DNA of 64,000 nucleotides, taken from the NCBI RefSeq assembly GCF_042643245.1, contig NZ_JBHRSK010000004.1, forward strand, positions 1,240,001 to 1,304,000. The letters are read 5' to 3'. Shown here piece after piece: positions 35,189 through 43,922 of this stretch. Positions within the stretch are counted from its first letter, which is position 1; each line of letters begins with the position of its first letter. This DNA is from Acidimangrovimonas pyrenivorans (GTDB taxonomy: Bacteria; Pseudomonadota; Alphaproteobacteria; Rhodobacterales; Rhodobacteraceae). The notes under the pieces were generated by a model that saw only the letters and a list, made by a program, of their open reading frames with translations, was not told the origin of the DNA and did not search any database. The translations under genes and the position numbers were made by a program.

Positions 35189-36220
35189 TCAGGGGAGGAG
35201 CCAGGCGCCGCGCAGGGCGACCTCCAGGGCCTCGCCGGCCCGGATCGGGCGATCCGAGGTGACCGGCAGCGGCTCCGTCAGGCCCGCGACCTCGGCCAGG
35301 CCCTCCCACTGGCCCCCGCGGTAGAAGGCCGATGAAAGGCGGGCGGGCATGCCGCCCCCCAGGCGCACGTCGCCGGGACGGACCACCACGCGGCCGGGTC
35401 CCGGGGCGGCCGGGGAGGCGTCTCCCGGGTTCGGGAGCGCAGGAACGGTGAAGGGACCGATGCGGACGCTGTCGCCCTCGGCCAGGGCGTCGAGCACCGC
35501 GGCCCGACCGATGAAACGGGCGACCTCCTCGCTGATCGGGCGGTCGTGCAGTTCCTGAGGGGAGGCGACCTGAAGGAAGCGCCCTTGCCCCATCACGGCA
35601 ACGCGGGTCGCAAGCGCCATCGCCTCGCGCTGGTCATGGGTGATGTAGATGGTGGTCACGCCCGAGCGGGCGTGGAAATCCGCCAGTTCCTCCTCCATCC
35701 GGTTGCGCAGATGGGGATCGAGGTTGGCAAGCGGCTCGTCCATCAGCACGGTCTCGGCCCCCCCGGCGAGGCAGCGCGCCAGCGCCACCCGCTGACGCTG
35801 CCCGCCCGACAGTGCCGCCGGGTGGCGGTCGGCATGGGCCGCGAGGTCCACGGTTTCAAGCTGGCGCCGCGCTGCCTCGCGCGCTGCGCGGCGAGACGCC
35901 CCCTGCGCCTCGGCCGGGAAGGCCACGTTGTCGAGGACGGACATGTGCGGCCAGAGGGCATAGGACTGGAAAACGACGCCCACCTTGCGGTCCTCGGGCG
36001 CGACATGGAGGCCGGGGCCGGACACAGGCCTGTCCCCCAGGGCGATATGGCCCTCGTCGAGCGTCTCGAGCCCGGCGATCAGGCGCAGCAGCGTGGACTT
36101 GCCGCAGCCCGAGGGGCCGAGGACGACGAAGAACTCGCCCGGTCCGATCTCGGCATCCACGCCGTCGATCGCGGGCGCTCCGCCAAAGCTCTTCTTCGCC
36201 GCTTGAATGGTGACCGACAT
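35189..36220 (-). CDS. ABC transporter ATP-binding protein, FbpC/PotA class
   Basis: A 343-residue nucleotide-binding subunit. Walker A GPSGCGKST is at 35-43, the signature LSGGQRQRV near 137, Walker B VLMDEPLANLD near 157, the H-loop ITHD near 193, and a C-terminal TOBE/regulatory region with beta strands (VVVRPGDVRLG). It belongs to the CUT1/ferric/polyamine/phosphonate class and is the natural partner of the adjacent binding protein and permease. Its opposite orientation is unusual. The ATG at 36220 is preceded by GGGGGA. Its own promoter should lie in the 558-bp space to the right. Confidence 0.9.
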   Translation of the reverse strand: MSVTIQAAKKSFGGAPAIDGVDAEIGPGEFFVVLGPSGCGKSTLLRLIAGLETLDEGHIALGDRPVSGPGLHVAPEDRKVGVVFQSYALWPHMSVLDNVAFPAEAQGASRRAAREAARRQLETVDLAAHADRHPAALSGGQRQRVALARCLAGGAETVLMDEPLANLDPHLRNRMEEELADFHARSGVTTIYITHDQREAMALATRVAVMGQGRFLQVASPQELHDRPISEEVARFIGRAAVLDALAEGDSVRIGPFTVPALPNPGDASPAAPGPGRVVVRPGDVRLGGGMPARLSSAFYRGGQWEGLAEVAGLTEPLPVTSDRPIRAGEALEVALRGAWLLP

Positions 36221-36778
36221 CGTGTCCCCCGAAGTCTCCGCTCAGGCCATACGGCGCCCGCACAATGCCTGCAAGCGGCCTCGACGACCTGTCATGGAAG
36301 GTTCACGCAATGCCGGCCTTCCGCCTCCTCGAGGCGGCTGTTTCCCGCCGGCCGCCCCGCGCGCCAAGGCCGCCTTGCTGCAAGCCGCGTCGCAGGGCCG
36401 GAGACGAAGCCGGGCTTCCGGTCGGGCCCGTTCTCGACGCCGGTGCGCGCAGGTTGCCTTGACGGACCAGCCGCCCGACGCGAACGACGCGCGGACCATC
36501 AGCGGCGAAACCGAAAGCCGCGACCGGAGCAGCCGCCTCCCGGTCCTCCTGCGTCGCGACGCGTTCGCCCTCCCCCTCCGGCGCCCTCCCCCTCCGGCGC
36601 CCTGCACCGCAGCTTCATCGCCCCGAGAGCTTCCCCAGTTCCCCGACAGCGGTTCGCTGCCCTCAACCTCCGTCGACGGTCGCCACCCGTTCCGGCGCCA
36701 GGGCGTTCGGCAGGATGGGCGGAACGCAGAGCTGCCCCGCGACCGGCAGCGAAGGCGGCGCCACGTCATCCCGAGACG
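36221..36778. other. Intergenic region (558 bp)
   Basis: Separates the FbpC-class ATPase gene from the end of the peptide-type ABC operon. There is a short direct repeat of CCCTCCCCCTCCGGCG near 36574-36605. The open frames here are low-complexity Arg/Pro/Gly and I do not accept them as genes. It should contain the ATPase promoter. Confidence 0.5.
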
Positions 36779-38617
36779 CTAGACGACCACGCTGCCCGCC
36801 TCGGCCCCCGCCGCTCTGGCGGGGCCGCCTGCCGGGGCGATCTGCGCCATCTGAAGGGCCAACAGCTCGGCAGTGTCGCGGACCGCAACGAAATGCCCCT
36901 CTTCGACCTGCCGCAGCGCGATGCGCTCGGGATGCGCTCCACGCGGCAACAGCAGCTTCGGCATCTCCTGCCTGGCGGCGCGGTCGCGCGGGACCGAACC
37001 GCAGCGCGGCTCCGGGTGCAGCACCGCCGACAGCAGGCGGCGGGTATAGGGATGCAGCGGCCTGCGCAGCACGGTTTCGGTCGGCCCGGTCTCGACCACC
37101 TGCCCGGCCCACATCACCGCGATCCGGTGGCTGACCCGCTCGACCACCGCGATGTCGTGCGAGATGAACAGGAACGAGACGCCTTCCTCGCGCTGCAGCC
37201 GGGCGATCAGGTCGGTGATCTGGCGCGCGACCGTGACGTCGAGCGCCGAAACCGCCTCGTCCGCCACGATCAGCGCCGGCTTGACCGAGAGCGCGCGACA
37301 GATGCAGAGCCGTTGGCGCTGGCCGCCCGAGAACTGGTGCGGGTAACGGTTCATCGCGGCCGCTTCCAGCCCGACCCGTTCGAGCAGTTCGCCCGCCATC
37401 GCCCGCCGCTCGCGGCGGGTCATCGGGCTGCGGATATGGGCGGGTTCGGTGATCAGGTCATGGACCGGCAGGCGCGGGTTGAGGCTGGCATAGGGATCCT
37501 GGAACACCATCTGCATCCGGCCGCGCAACGGGCGCAGCTCCTGCGCCGTCAGGCCGGTCACCTCCTGCCCCTCCAGCCGGACGCGGCCGTCGACGGCCTG
37601 TTCCAGCCCGAGCAGCGTCCGCGCCAGGGTGGACTTGCCGCACCCGGATTCGCCGACCAGCCCGAGCGTCTCGCCCCGACCCAAGGTCAGCGAGACCTCG
37701 TTGACCGCGTGGTAGTCGAGCGCCGGCCGCGCCAACAGCCCCGGGCGCACCGGGAAACGGACGCTCAGCCGCTCGACCTCGAGCAGGGGCTTGGCAGCGC
37801 TGGCTGGCCGTTTCGGCGCGCCGGCCCCCAGCTTCGGCGTCGCCGCCATCAGGTTCCGGGTATACTCCGCCCGCGGCGCCGCGAAGATCTGCGCCACCGG
37901 GCCGGTCTCGACCTGTTCGCCGCGACACAGCACGACGACGCGATCGGCGATCTCGGCCACGACGCCCATATCATGGGTGATAAACAGCACCGCCATGCCG
38001 CTTTCTTCCTGCAACCCCTTGATAAGAGCAAGGATTTCCGCCTGCGTGGTGACGTCGAGCGCCGTCGTCGGCTCGTCGGCGATCAGGAGGTCGGGCTGAC
38101 AGGCCAGCGCCATGGCGATCATCACCCGCTGTCGCAGCCCGCCCGAGAGCTCATGCGGATATTGCACCAGCCGCCGCTCGGGTTCGGGAATGCTGACGCG
38201 TTCGAAGGCCGCGCGCGCCGCCGCCAGCGCCGCCTTGCGGTCGAGCCCCTGATGCAGCCGCAGGACTTCGGCGACCTGTTCGCCCAGCGGCATCACCGGG
38301 TTGAGCGCGGTCATCGGCTCCTGGAAGATCATCGAGATCCGGTTGCCGCGGATCTGCTGCATCTGGCCCTCGGCCAGGGCCGAGAGATCGACGGTCGGCC
38401 GGCCGTGCAGGGTGACGGTGCCTCCGGTCAGCCGCCCGCCCTCGCGCTCGATCAGGCGCATGATCGCCAGCGCGGTGGCCGACTTGCCCGAACCGGATTC
38501 ACCGACCAGCGCCACGGTCTCGCCGCGGGCGATGTCGAAGCTGAGGCCGGTCATCGCGGTGTGCGAGCCGAAGGCGAGGCTCAGGTCGCGGACGGAGAGA
38601 AGCGGCGCGGCGGTCAT
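36779..38617 (-). CDS. Fused double ATP-binding protein of a peptide-class ABC importer (GsiA/DppDF-like)
   Basis: A 612-residue protein with two complete nucleotide-binding domains. The first has Walker A GESGSGKSA near 39, signature LSGGLRQRV and Walker B LIADEPTTALD. The second has Walker A GESGCGKST near 325, signature FSGGQRQRL and Walker B LIVADEAVSALD. Each is followed by an oligopeptide/dipeptide-type C-terminal extension (P-x-x-YTR-L). It energises the DppB/C-like permeases upstream in the operon. It lies 3 bp after the metallophosphoesterase gene and is the last gene of the operon. Confidence 0.93.
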   Translation of the reverse strand: MTAAPLLSVRDLSLAFGSHTAMTGLSFDIARGETVALVGESGSGKSATALAIMRLIEREGGRLTGGTVTLHGRPTVDLSALAEGQMQQIRGNRISMIFQEPMTALNPVMPLGEQVAEVLRLHQGLDRKAALAAARAAFERVSIPEPERRLVQYPHELSGGLRQRVMIAMALACQPDLLIADEPTTALDVTTQAEILALIKGLQEESGMAVLFITHDMGVVAEIADRVVVLCRGEQVETGPVAQIFAAPRAEYTRNLMAATPKLGAGAPKRPASAAKPLLEVERLSVRFPVRPGLLARPALDYHAVNEVSLTLGRGETLGLVGESGCGKSTLARTLLGLEQAVDGRVRLEGQEVTGLTAQELRPLRGRMQMVFQDPYASLNPRLPVHDLITEPAHIRSPMTRRERRAMAGELLERVGLEAAAMNRYPHQFSGGQRQRLCICRALSVKPALIVADEAVSALDVTVARQITDLIARLQREEGVSFLFISHDIAVVERVSHRIAVMWAGQVVETGPTETVLRRPLHPYTRRLLSAVLHPEPRCGSVPRDRAARQEMPKLLLPRGAHPERIALRQVEEGHFVAVRDTAELLALQMAQIAPAGGPARAAGAEAGSVVV

Positions 38618-38620
38618 GGC

Positions 38621-39499
38621 TCAACTCTCGGCGGCGCGGGCGCGCGCTTCGGGATGGTCGGAAAAGACCGGCATCGGCGGCGTCCAGCGGCGGTGGCGCG
38701 GGGTGGTGGCGAAGGCGAAGGGATCCTCGCCGATCACCTCCCAGCGCAGGCTGTCGCCCAGTTCGATCATCCCCATCGCGCCGGCCGGTGCGCCCTCGGT
38801 GGTGAAGCTCTCGGTCAGCGACTGCTGGGTCAGGTGGGTGATGCCGTCGACCGTGGTGACGGTGTTCCAGTGGACATGGCCGGCGAGGCAGACCACCGGG
38901 ACGCGGGCCCGGGCCAGCGCGGCGCGGGCGCGGTCGGCCATCGGGTAGGTGGAATGGCGCGGGTTGTTCTCGAAATAGTAGTTGCCGATCTGGGAATGGC
39001 CCGAGATCGGGACGTGGCTGACGACGAGGGTCGGCCGGTCGCTGGCCTGCATCGTGCGCGACAGCCAGATGACGTCGGCCTCGGGCAGGACGAAACCCTG
39101 GTAGTCCGGCGCGCGGCGGATGCGGCTGTCGGCGCGCCACAGCACGATGCGCCAGTCGCCGATATCGTGGATGGCATGGCCGAGGCTCTGGCCGAGGATG
39201 GCCTCGTTGTCGGCGACCTCGAGATGGTCGCGGTCGTGGTTGCCGTTGAGATGCAGGATCGGCGCGTCGACGGCGCGGAAGGCCTCGGCGACCTCGGCCT
39301 CGAGCCGCAGGTCGGTGTCGCGGTTCTCGTCCGAGATCCGGTCGCCGAGGTCGAGCACGAGGTCGGCGTCGCCGTCGCGAACGTAGCGGGCGAAGTCTTC
39401 CATCAGGGGCAGCGCCGCATCGCCGCGCTTGGCGGTCGAGGGCTTGCCGTGGTGGATGTCGGTGACAATCGCGATGCGGGGGGCGATACGGGCGGACAT
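38621..39499 (-). CDS. Calcineurin-like metallophosphoesterase
   Basis: A 292-residue cytosolic phosphoesterase with a complete di-metal site: TDIHHG (13-18), DLGDRISDEN, LNGNHD, VVSHVPISG and LAGHVHWN. It most resembles the 3',5'-cyclic-nucleotide/glycerophosphodiesterase branch by motif spacing. It is embedded in a peptide-class ABC operon between the binding-protein gene and the ATPase gene. Its substrate is therefore plausibly the imported compound, a phosphodiester or phosphoester. No signal peptide is present, so hydrolysis would occur after uptake. Exact substrate unknown. Confidence 0.88.
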   Translation of the reverse strand: MSARIAPRIAIVTDIHHGKPSTAKRGDAALPLMEDFARYVRDGDADLVLDLGDRISDENRDTDLRLEAEVAEAFRAVDAPILHLNGNHDRDHLEVADNEAILGQSLGHAIHDIGDWRIVLWRADSRIRRAPDYQGFVLPEADVIWLSRTMQASDRPTLVVSHVPISGHSQIGNYYFENNPRHSTYPMADRARAALARARVPVVCLAGHVHWNTVTTVDGITHLTQQSLTESFTTEGAPAGAMGMIELGDSLRWEVIGEDPFAFATTPRHRRWTPPMPVFSDHPEARARAAES

Positions 39500-39521
39500 G
39501 GCAGGACTTTCAGGACTGAGA

Positions 39522-39559
39522 GGGGGGGGGAGCCCGCCGCCGGCTTTGCGGCGGCGGGC
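39522..39559 (-). repeat. Intercistronic stem-loop with G9/C9 tract
   Basis: A perfect 11-bp stem (39532-39542 with 39549-39559) and a 6-nt loop lie just after the binding-protein stop. On the other side of the stem is a run of nine G (39522-39530; C9 in the transcript). The position is typical of hairpins that keep binding-protein mRNA more abundant than downstream genes. Confidence 0.7.
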
Positions 39560-39567
39560 CTGGAAGC

Positions 39568-41133
39568 TTAGTTCGAGGCGAAGGAGATGGCCCCGGCGCG
39601 GAAGTCGAGCACGTAGGGAATGTGGCCCGGCTTCGGCGCCCAGTTCACGTCCTTGCGCATCGCCCAGCTTTCATAGGGGCGGTAGAGCGGCAGCACCGGC
39701 GGGTCCTGCTTGATGCGCTCCATCAGCTCGGCATAGGCGGCACGACGGTCCTCGACGTCCTTCGAGAAGCGGAACTTCTCCCAGGTCTTGGCATAGGCCT
39801 CGTCGGTGTTGAACCGGCCTTCCGACTGCGACGGGCCGCCCGGCGCCCACATCACGCCGAAGCAGCCGAAGGGGTCGGCGAAATACATCGGGTTCGACCA
39901 GTTGCGCACCATCAGCTCCTTGCTGCCGCCGGTCCACTTGTCGGTGACGTTGACCTTGCCCTTGACGCCGACCTTGGCCCACATCTCGACGATCGCCTGC
40001 GCGGCCAGCAGACCGTTGGTGTAGTAGACCGGATCGGTGTCGTAGGTGATCTCGAAGCCGTCATAGCCGGCTTCCTTCAGCAGCTTGCGCGCCTTTTCCG
40101 GGTTGTATTCGAAGGTCTTCAGCTCGGGCATGTAGAGATCGCCGAACTCCTTCATCGTGTGGGTCGACGGCACCACCGCCTTGCCCTGCCACAGCGCCTC
40201 GTTCAGCGTGTCGCGGTCGATGGCGAGGCTGAGGGCCTGGCGGATGCGCGGGTCCTTCAGCTTGGGGTGGTTCATGTTCATGATCATGACGTGGAACAGC
40301 GGCGTGGCGCTGCCGACGGCCTTGAGGTTGGCATCGGCGTCGATCATCGCCAGCTGGTCGGGCGCGATATTGGTGATCAGGTCGACCTCGCCGGTCTTCA
40401 GCGCGGTCACGCGCGAGGCGGTTTCCGGCACGCGGATCACGGTCGCCTTCTCGAGCGGCGCCTTGTCGCCCCAGAACTTGTCGTAGCGGGTGTAGACGAC
40501 GCGCTCGCCGGGGACGAACTGGCTGATCGCATAGGGGCCGGTGCCGACCGGCGCGAGCGAGAACGCCTCGTAATCGCTGTCCTCGGCCACCTTCGGATCG
40601 CCGGTCAGCGCCTTGGTATACTCCTCGGGGATGATCATGACCTGCTGCAGGCTGAGCAGCGTGTTCCACAGCGGCTCTTCGCGCTCGACGGTGACGCGGA
40701 CGGTGTAATCGTCGATCTTCTCGGCCTTGACGAAGTTGCCCAGCCGGTCGCGGGCGCGGACCTGGTAGGGCGCGAAGGTGGCCTGGTACATGCGGTTGAG
40801 CGAGAAGACCACGTCGTCGGCGGTCATCGCCTCGCCGTTGTGGAAGGTGACGCCCTGGCGCAGCTTGAGCTCCATGACCTTGGGCGAGATCAGTTCCCAC
40901 GAGGTCGCCAGCGCCGGCTTGAACTCGGCGCCGATCGTGTCGGGGTCCTTGGCGATCAAGGTGTCGAAGGCGTTGTAGTAGAATTGCGAGCCGACATTCG
41001 AGTGGTCGCGGCCCGGGTCGAGGTATTTCGACACGTTGGCGGCGCCGACGGTCAGCTCGCGGGCCTGGGCGGCCGAGAGGCCGGCCGTGGCGAGCCCGGC
41101 GGCGAGAGCGGTGGATAGCAGCAGTTTCAGCAT
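39568..41133 (-). CDS. ABC transporter substrate-binding protein, peptide/nickel class (family 5)
   Basis: A 521-residue periplasmic receptor. Its signal peptide (1-24) ends SAAQA-RE. The mature protein has the SBP_bac_5 pattern: LDPGRDHSNVGSQFYYNAFDTLI, LRQGVTFHNGEAMTADDVVFSLNRM, GTGPYAISQFVPGERVVYTRYDKFWG, and RIRQALSLAIDRDTLNEALW. The class binds peptides, glutathione, opines, nickel chelates and other organic ligands. It follows the two permeases in transcription and is followed by the stem-loop and the phosphoesterase. The ligand cannot be read from the sequence; the operon's phosphatases suggest a phosphorylated compound. Confidence 0.92.
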   Translation of the reverse strand: MLKLLLSTALAAGLATAGLSAAQARELTVGAANVSKYLDPGRDHSNVGSQFYYNAFDTLIAKDPDTIGAEFKPALATSWELISPKVMELKLRQGVTFHNGEAMTADDVVFSLNRMYQATFAPYQVRARDRLGNFVKAEKIDDYTVRVTVEREEPLWNTLLSLQQVMIIPEEYTKALTGDPKVAEDSDYEAFSLAPVGTGPYAISQFVPGERVVYTRYDKFWGDKAPLEKATVIRVPETASRVTALKTGEVDLITNIAPDQLAMIDADANLKAVGSATPLFHVMIMNMNHPKLKDPRIRQALSLAIDRDTLNEALWQGKAVVPSTHTMKEFGDLYMPELKTFEYNPEKARKLLKEAGYDGFEITYDTDPVYYTNGLLAAQAIVEMWAKVGVKGKVNVTDKWTGGSKELMVRNWSNPMYFADPFGCFGVMWAPGGPSQSEGRFNTDEAYAKTWEKFRFSKDVEDRRAAYAELMERIKQDPPVLPLYRPYESWAMRKDVNWAPKPGHIPYVLDFRAGAISFASN

Positions 41134-41193
41134 GTGTATCTCCGTTGCGGGGTTGGGGACGGGCGCTTCGGCCTTCTGTTGTTGTTTCGGGGC

Positions 41194-42075
41194 TCAGCGT
41201 GCACGCAGGCGCACGTCGACGCTGTCGCGCAGCCAGTCGCCGATGACCTGGACGGCGAAGGTGATCAGCACGATCAGCAGGGCGGGGGCGATGACGATCC
41301 AGGGTGCGGTCGGCATGAAGTCGCGGCCGATCCCCACCATCGACCCCAAGGTCGCGGTGGGCGGCTGGACCCCGATCCCGAGGAAGGACAGGGTGCTTTC
41401 CAGCAGGACGATGTTCGACAGCGAGAGGGTGAACTGGACCACCAGCGGCGAGACGATGTTGGGCAGCAGATGGGTGAAGGCGATACGGCCGGGGCCGGCC
41501 CCGGCCGCACGCGCGGCCTCGATGAAGGGCAGGTGCATCAGCCGGCGGACGTCGCCGCGCACGATGCGGGCGTATTGCTCCCAGCCGGCAAGGCCGAGGA
41601 CGATCACCATCACCTCCAGAGAACTGCCGAAGATGGCGAGGGTGAACAGCGCGATCAGTGTGAAGGGCACCGCGATCTGGGTGTCGACGGCGGCCATGAC
41701 CGCGGCATCGGTGCGCCCGCCCGCGACCCCGGCCAGCAGCCCCAGCAACCCGCCGATCACCAGCCCCAGCAGCGCGCCGAGGCTCGCGAGGGTCAGCGTC
41801 AGGCGCAGCCCGTTCAGGCAGCGTGCCAGCACGTCGCGGCCCAGCTCGTCGGTGCCCAGCGGATAGGCAAGCTCGGCGCGCGCGAAGCCGAGCGGCGGAC
41901 GCAGCCGCGAAAGCAGGCTCTGCGCGTTGGGATCATGCGCCGCCAGCAGCGGGCCGAAGGCCGCCATCAGCAGCAGCAGAAGGCCGATGACGAAGGCGAG
42001 CTTCTGGATCGCGTTGGTGCCGGTCCACAGGCGGCGCAGGGCCGAGCGGCGGTCGGCGGAGAGGGCCATGGTCAT
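41194..42075 (-). CDS. ABC permease, DppC-like
   Basis: A 293-residue permease subunit. Its N-terminal cytosolic part (RRLWTGTNAIQKLAFVIGLLLLLMAAF) leads into the first TM helix, followed by five more. The loop SLLSRLRPPLGFARAELAYPLGTDELGRDVLAR is diagnostic for DppC/OppC, and the coupling loop reads FIEAARAAGAGPGRIAFTHLLPNI. It pairs with the DppB-like protein encoded 4 bp upstream. Length and topology are normal, and no oddities were seen. Confidence 0.92.
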   Translation of the reverse strand: MTMALSADRRSALRRLWTGTNAIQKLAFVIGLLLLLMAAFGPLLAAHDPNAQSLLSRLRPPLGFARAELAYPLGTDELGRDVLARCLNGLRLTLTLASLGALLGLVIGGLLGLLAGVAGGRTDAAVMAAVDTQIAVPFTLIALFTLAIFGSSLEVMVIVLGLAGWEQYARIVRGDVRRLMHLPFIEAARAAGAGPGRIAFTHLLPNIVSPLVVQFTLSLSNIVLLESTLSFLGIGVQPPTATLGSMVGIGRDFMPTAPWIVIAPALLIVLITFAVQVIGDWLRDSVDVRLRAR

Positions 42076-42079
42076 CGGC

Positions 42080-43009
42080 TTACCCCTTCAGCTGGTGGCG
42101 CAGCCGCGGATCGGCCCAGGCATAGGCGAGGTCGATGGCGGCGTTGACGAGGATGACGGCGACGGCGACGGTGACGACGCCGAACTGAAGCACCGGGTAG
42201 TCGCGCCGGATCGCGGACGAGACCAGCAGCTCGCCGATCCCCGGCCAGGCGAAGATCGATTCGACCACCACCGAGCCCGAGGCGGCCAGCCCCGCAACCT
42301 GCAGGCCGATCACCGACAGCAGCGTGATCGAAGCGTTGCGCAGGCCGTGGCGCAGGATCACCACAGGCTCGGGCAGGCCCTTGGCGCGGGCGGTGCGCAT
42401 GAAATCCTGCCCCAGCACGTCGAGCATGGCGTTGCGGGTGAAGCGCGTCAGCGCCGCGATCAGCACCCCCGACATCGCCAGCGTCGGCATGATGAAATGC
42501 AGCGCCGTGCCATTGCCCACCACCGGCAGCCAGTTGAGCCAGTAGGCGAAGACCAGCACCATCAGCACGGCGAGGATGAAGTTCGGCACCGCGTAGCCGA
42601 GGAAGGCCACGACCATCGCCGCGCTGCCGAGCCAGTGCCTGCGCCAGATCGCGGCGATGACGCCGAGCGGCAGCGACACCAGCAGCGTCAGCCCGATCGC
42701 CGACAGCAGCAGCTGCGCCGAGGGCCACAGGCGCTCGGCCACGATCTCGATCACCGGCCGGCGTACGATGAAGGACAGTCCGAAATTGCCGTCGAGGAAG
42801 GCCCGCAGGAAGGCGAGGTATTGATCCCAGAGCGAGCGGTCGAGTTCGTAGTAATGGATCAGGATCTCGCGGTCCTGCTGGGTCATCCCCTCGCCGGCGA
42901 GGAAGTCGATGGCATTGCCCGACAGCCGGGTGGCGAAGAACACCAGGGTGACGATGACGAAGAAGGTGAGCGCCATCCGGGCGAGGATGCGCAGCGTGTA
43001 GCTCAGCAT
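42080..43009 (-). CDS. ABC permease, DppB-like
   Basis: A 309-residue permease of the DppB/OppB type: MLSYTLRILARMALTFFVIVTLVFFATRL (TM1), followed by GDPxxx-like AIDFLAGEGMTQQD and LDRSLWDQYLAFLRAFLDGNFGLSF. The coupling loop is DFMRTARAKGLPEPVVILRHGLRN. The ATG at 43009 overlaps the HAD-phosphatase stop codon (ATGCTGA), so translation is coupled to the phosphatase. The frame continues upstream to 43249 inside the phosphatase gene, but no good start lies there. Confidence 0.92.
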   Translation of the reverse strand: MLSYTLRILARMALTFFVIVTLVFFATRLSGNAIDFLAGEGMTQQDREILIHYYELDRSLWDQYLAFLRAFLDGNFGLSFIVRRPVIEIVAERLWPSAQLLLSAIGLTLLVSLPLGVIAAIWRRHWLGSAAMVVAFLGYAVPNFILAVLMVLVFAYWLNWLPVVGNGTALHFIMPTLAMSGVLIAALTRFTRNAMLDVLGQDFMRTARAKGLPEPVVILRHGLRNASITLLSVIGLQVAGLAASGSVVVESIFAWPGIGELLVSSAIRRDYPVLQFGVVTVAVAVILVNAAIDLAYAWADPRLRHQLKG

Positions 43010-43776
43010 GTCACGATCTCCTGTGTCCGGATCGTCCCGTCCGGCCGTGCGAGCGGGCGTGCGAGCAGGACGAACTCGACCCCGGCGGTGGCGGCGGCGC
43101 GGCCGTCGGTCTCGGGCGTATCGCCAAGGAACACCGCCTCGCCCGGCGCCACCCCGGCGCGGGCGAGTGCGGCGACGACGAGATCGGGCGCCGGCTTGGC
43201 CAGGCTCGAGGCGGTCGCGTCCGGCACCGCCGCGCGCACCGCCGCCCACAGCGCGCCGGTCTCGGGCCGCGGCGCGCCGTCGGGGCCGGGATGGAAGGTG
43301 TCGGGATTGGTCAGCAGCACCGGCAGGCCGCGCGCGGCCATCGCGGTAAGCTCGGCGAGATCGGCGAAGCCGAAGCCGGTGTCGCGCGCCAGCACCGCCA
43401 GTTCGGGCTGCTCGCGGTCGGGCGCCAGCCCCAGCGCGCGGGCCAGCGCCACCAGCGGCGGCGCGGCGTAGAGCGCGACGCGGGCGCCGGGACGGCGGCG
43501 CTGCAGGTCGCGCAGGGTCTCCTCGCCCGCCAGCACCAGCCGCTCGGCCGGCAGCCCGAGCCCCATCCGGCCGAGCCGCGCCGACAGGTGCTCGGCGGTG
43601 TCGGTGGAATTGTTCGACACCACCCAGAGCCGGTCGCCGCAGCGATCGAGCAACTCGGGCACCCCCGGCAGCACCCGGTCTCCGGCGATCAGGCAGCCGT
43701 CGAGATCGGCCAGGACGGCGGCGCGCGCGGGCAGCGGCCCTGACAGGAACTCGGGCAGTCCGATCGGCTGGGTCAT
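43003..43776 (-). CDS. HAD-IIA (NagD-like) phosphatase
   Basis: A 257-residue cytosolic phosphatase of the HAD superfamily. Motif I is LADLDGCLI (D24, D26), motif II VVSNNST, motif III lysine in LAKPAPDLV, motif IV FLGDTPETDGRAA. A C2B-type cap lies between motifs II and III, as in NagD, pyridoxal- or p-nitrophenyl-phosphatases. It is the first gene of the peptide-class ABC operon; the start at 43776 is taken at MTQPIG. Together with the metallophosphoesterase it could strip a phosphomonoester after the diester is cut. Confidence 0.87.
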   Translation of the reverse strand: MTQPIGLPEFLSGPLPARAAVLADLDGCLIAGDRVLPGVPELLDRCGDRLWVVSNNSTDTAEHLSARLGRMGLGLPAERLVLAGEETLRDLQRRRPGARVALYAAPPLVALARALGLAPDREQPELAVLARDTGFGFADLAELTAMAARGLPVLLTNPDTFHPGPDGAPRPETGALWAAVRAAVPDATASSLAKPAPDLVVAALARAGVAPGEAVFLGDTPETDGRAAATAGVEFVLLARPLARPDGTIRTQEIVTC

Positions 43777-43861
43777 GGGCAAATCCCTTCTGTTCGGGGC
43801 CTCGGCCCCGTTGCGCGCTGCGCGTTCTGTGCTGCGGTGATGGGGCGACGCCCCGGAACAG

Positions 43862-43874
43862 TTCACGGTTTGAA
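43862..43874. promoter_or_regulatory. Candidate LysR-type operator TTCA-N5-TGAA
   Basis: TTCACGGTTTGAA fits the T-N11-A inverted-repeat consensus of LysR-type regulators. It lies in the 146-bp spacer between the ABC operon (start 43776) and the divergent lysR gene (start 43923), 48 bp before the latter. This is the standard place for shared autoregulation. Confidence 0.55.
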
Positions 43875-43922
43875 GAGATTCCGTGACGAAGACGTTACAT
43901 CTGCAAGCTAAGCAGTCGGCTT

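Noticed and set aside
36242..36769. A 175-residue minus-strand gene between the two ABC modules
   Set aside because: Arg/Gly-rich low complexity, no ribosome site and no recognisable domain; typical G+C shadow.
35546..39571. A 1341-residue open frame antisense to the ABC genes
   Set aside because: It overlaps clear ATPase and phosphoesterase genes and translates as low-complexity Arg/His/Asp-rich sequence.
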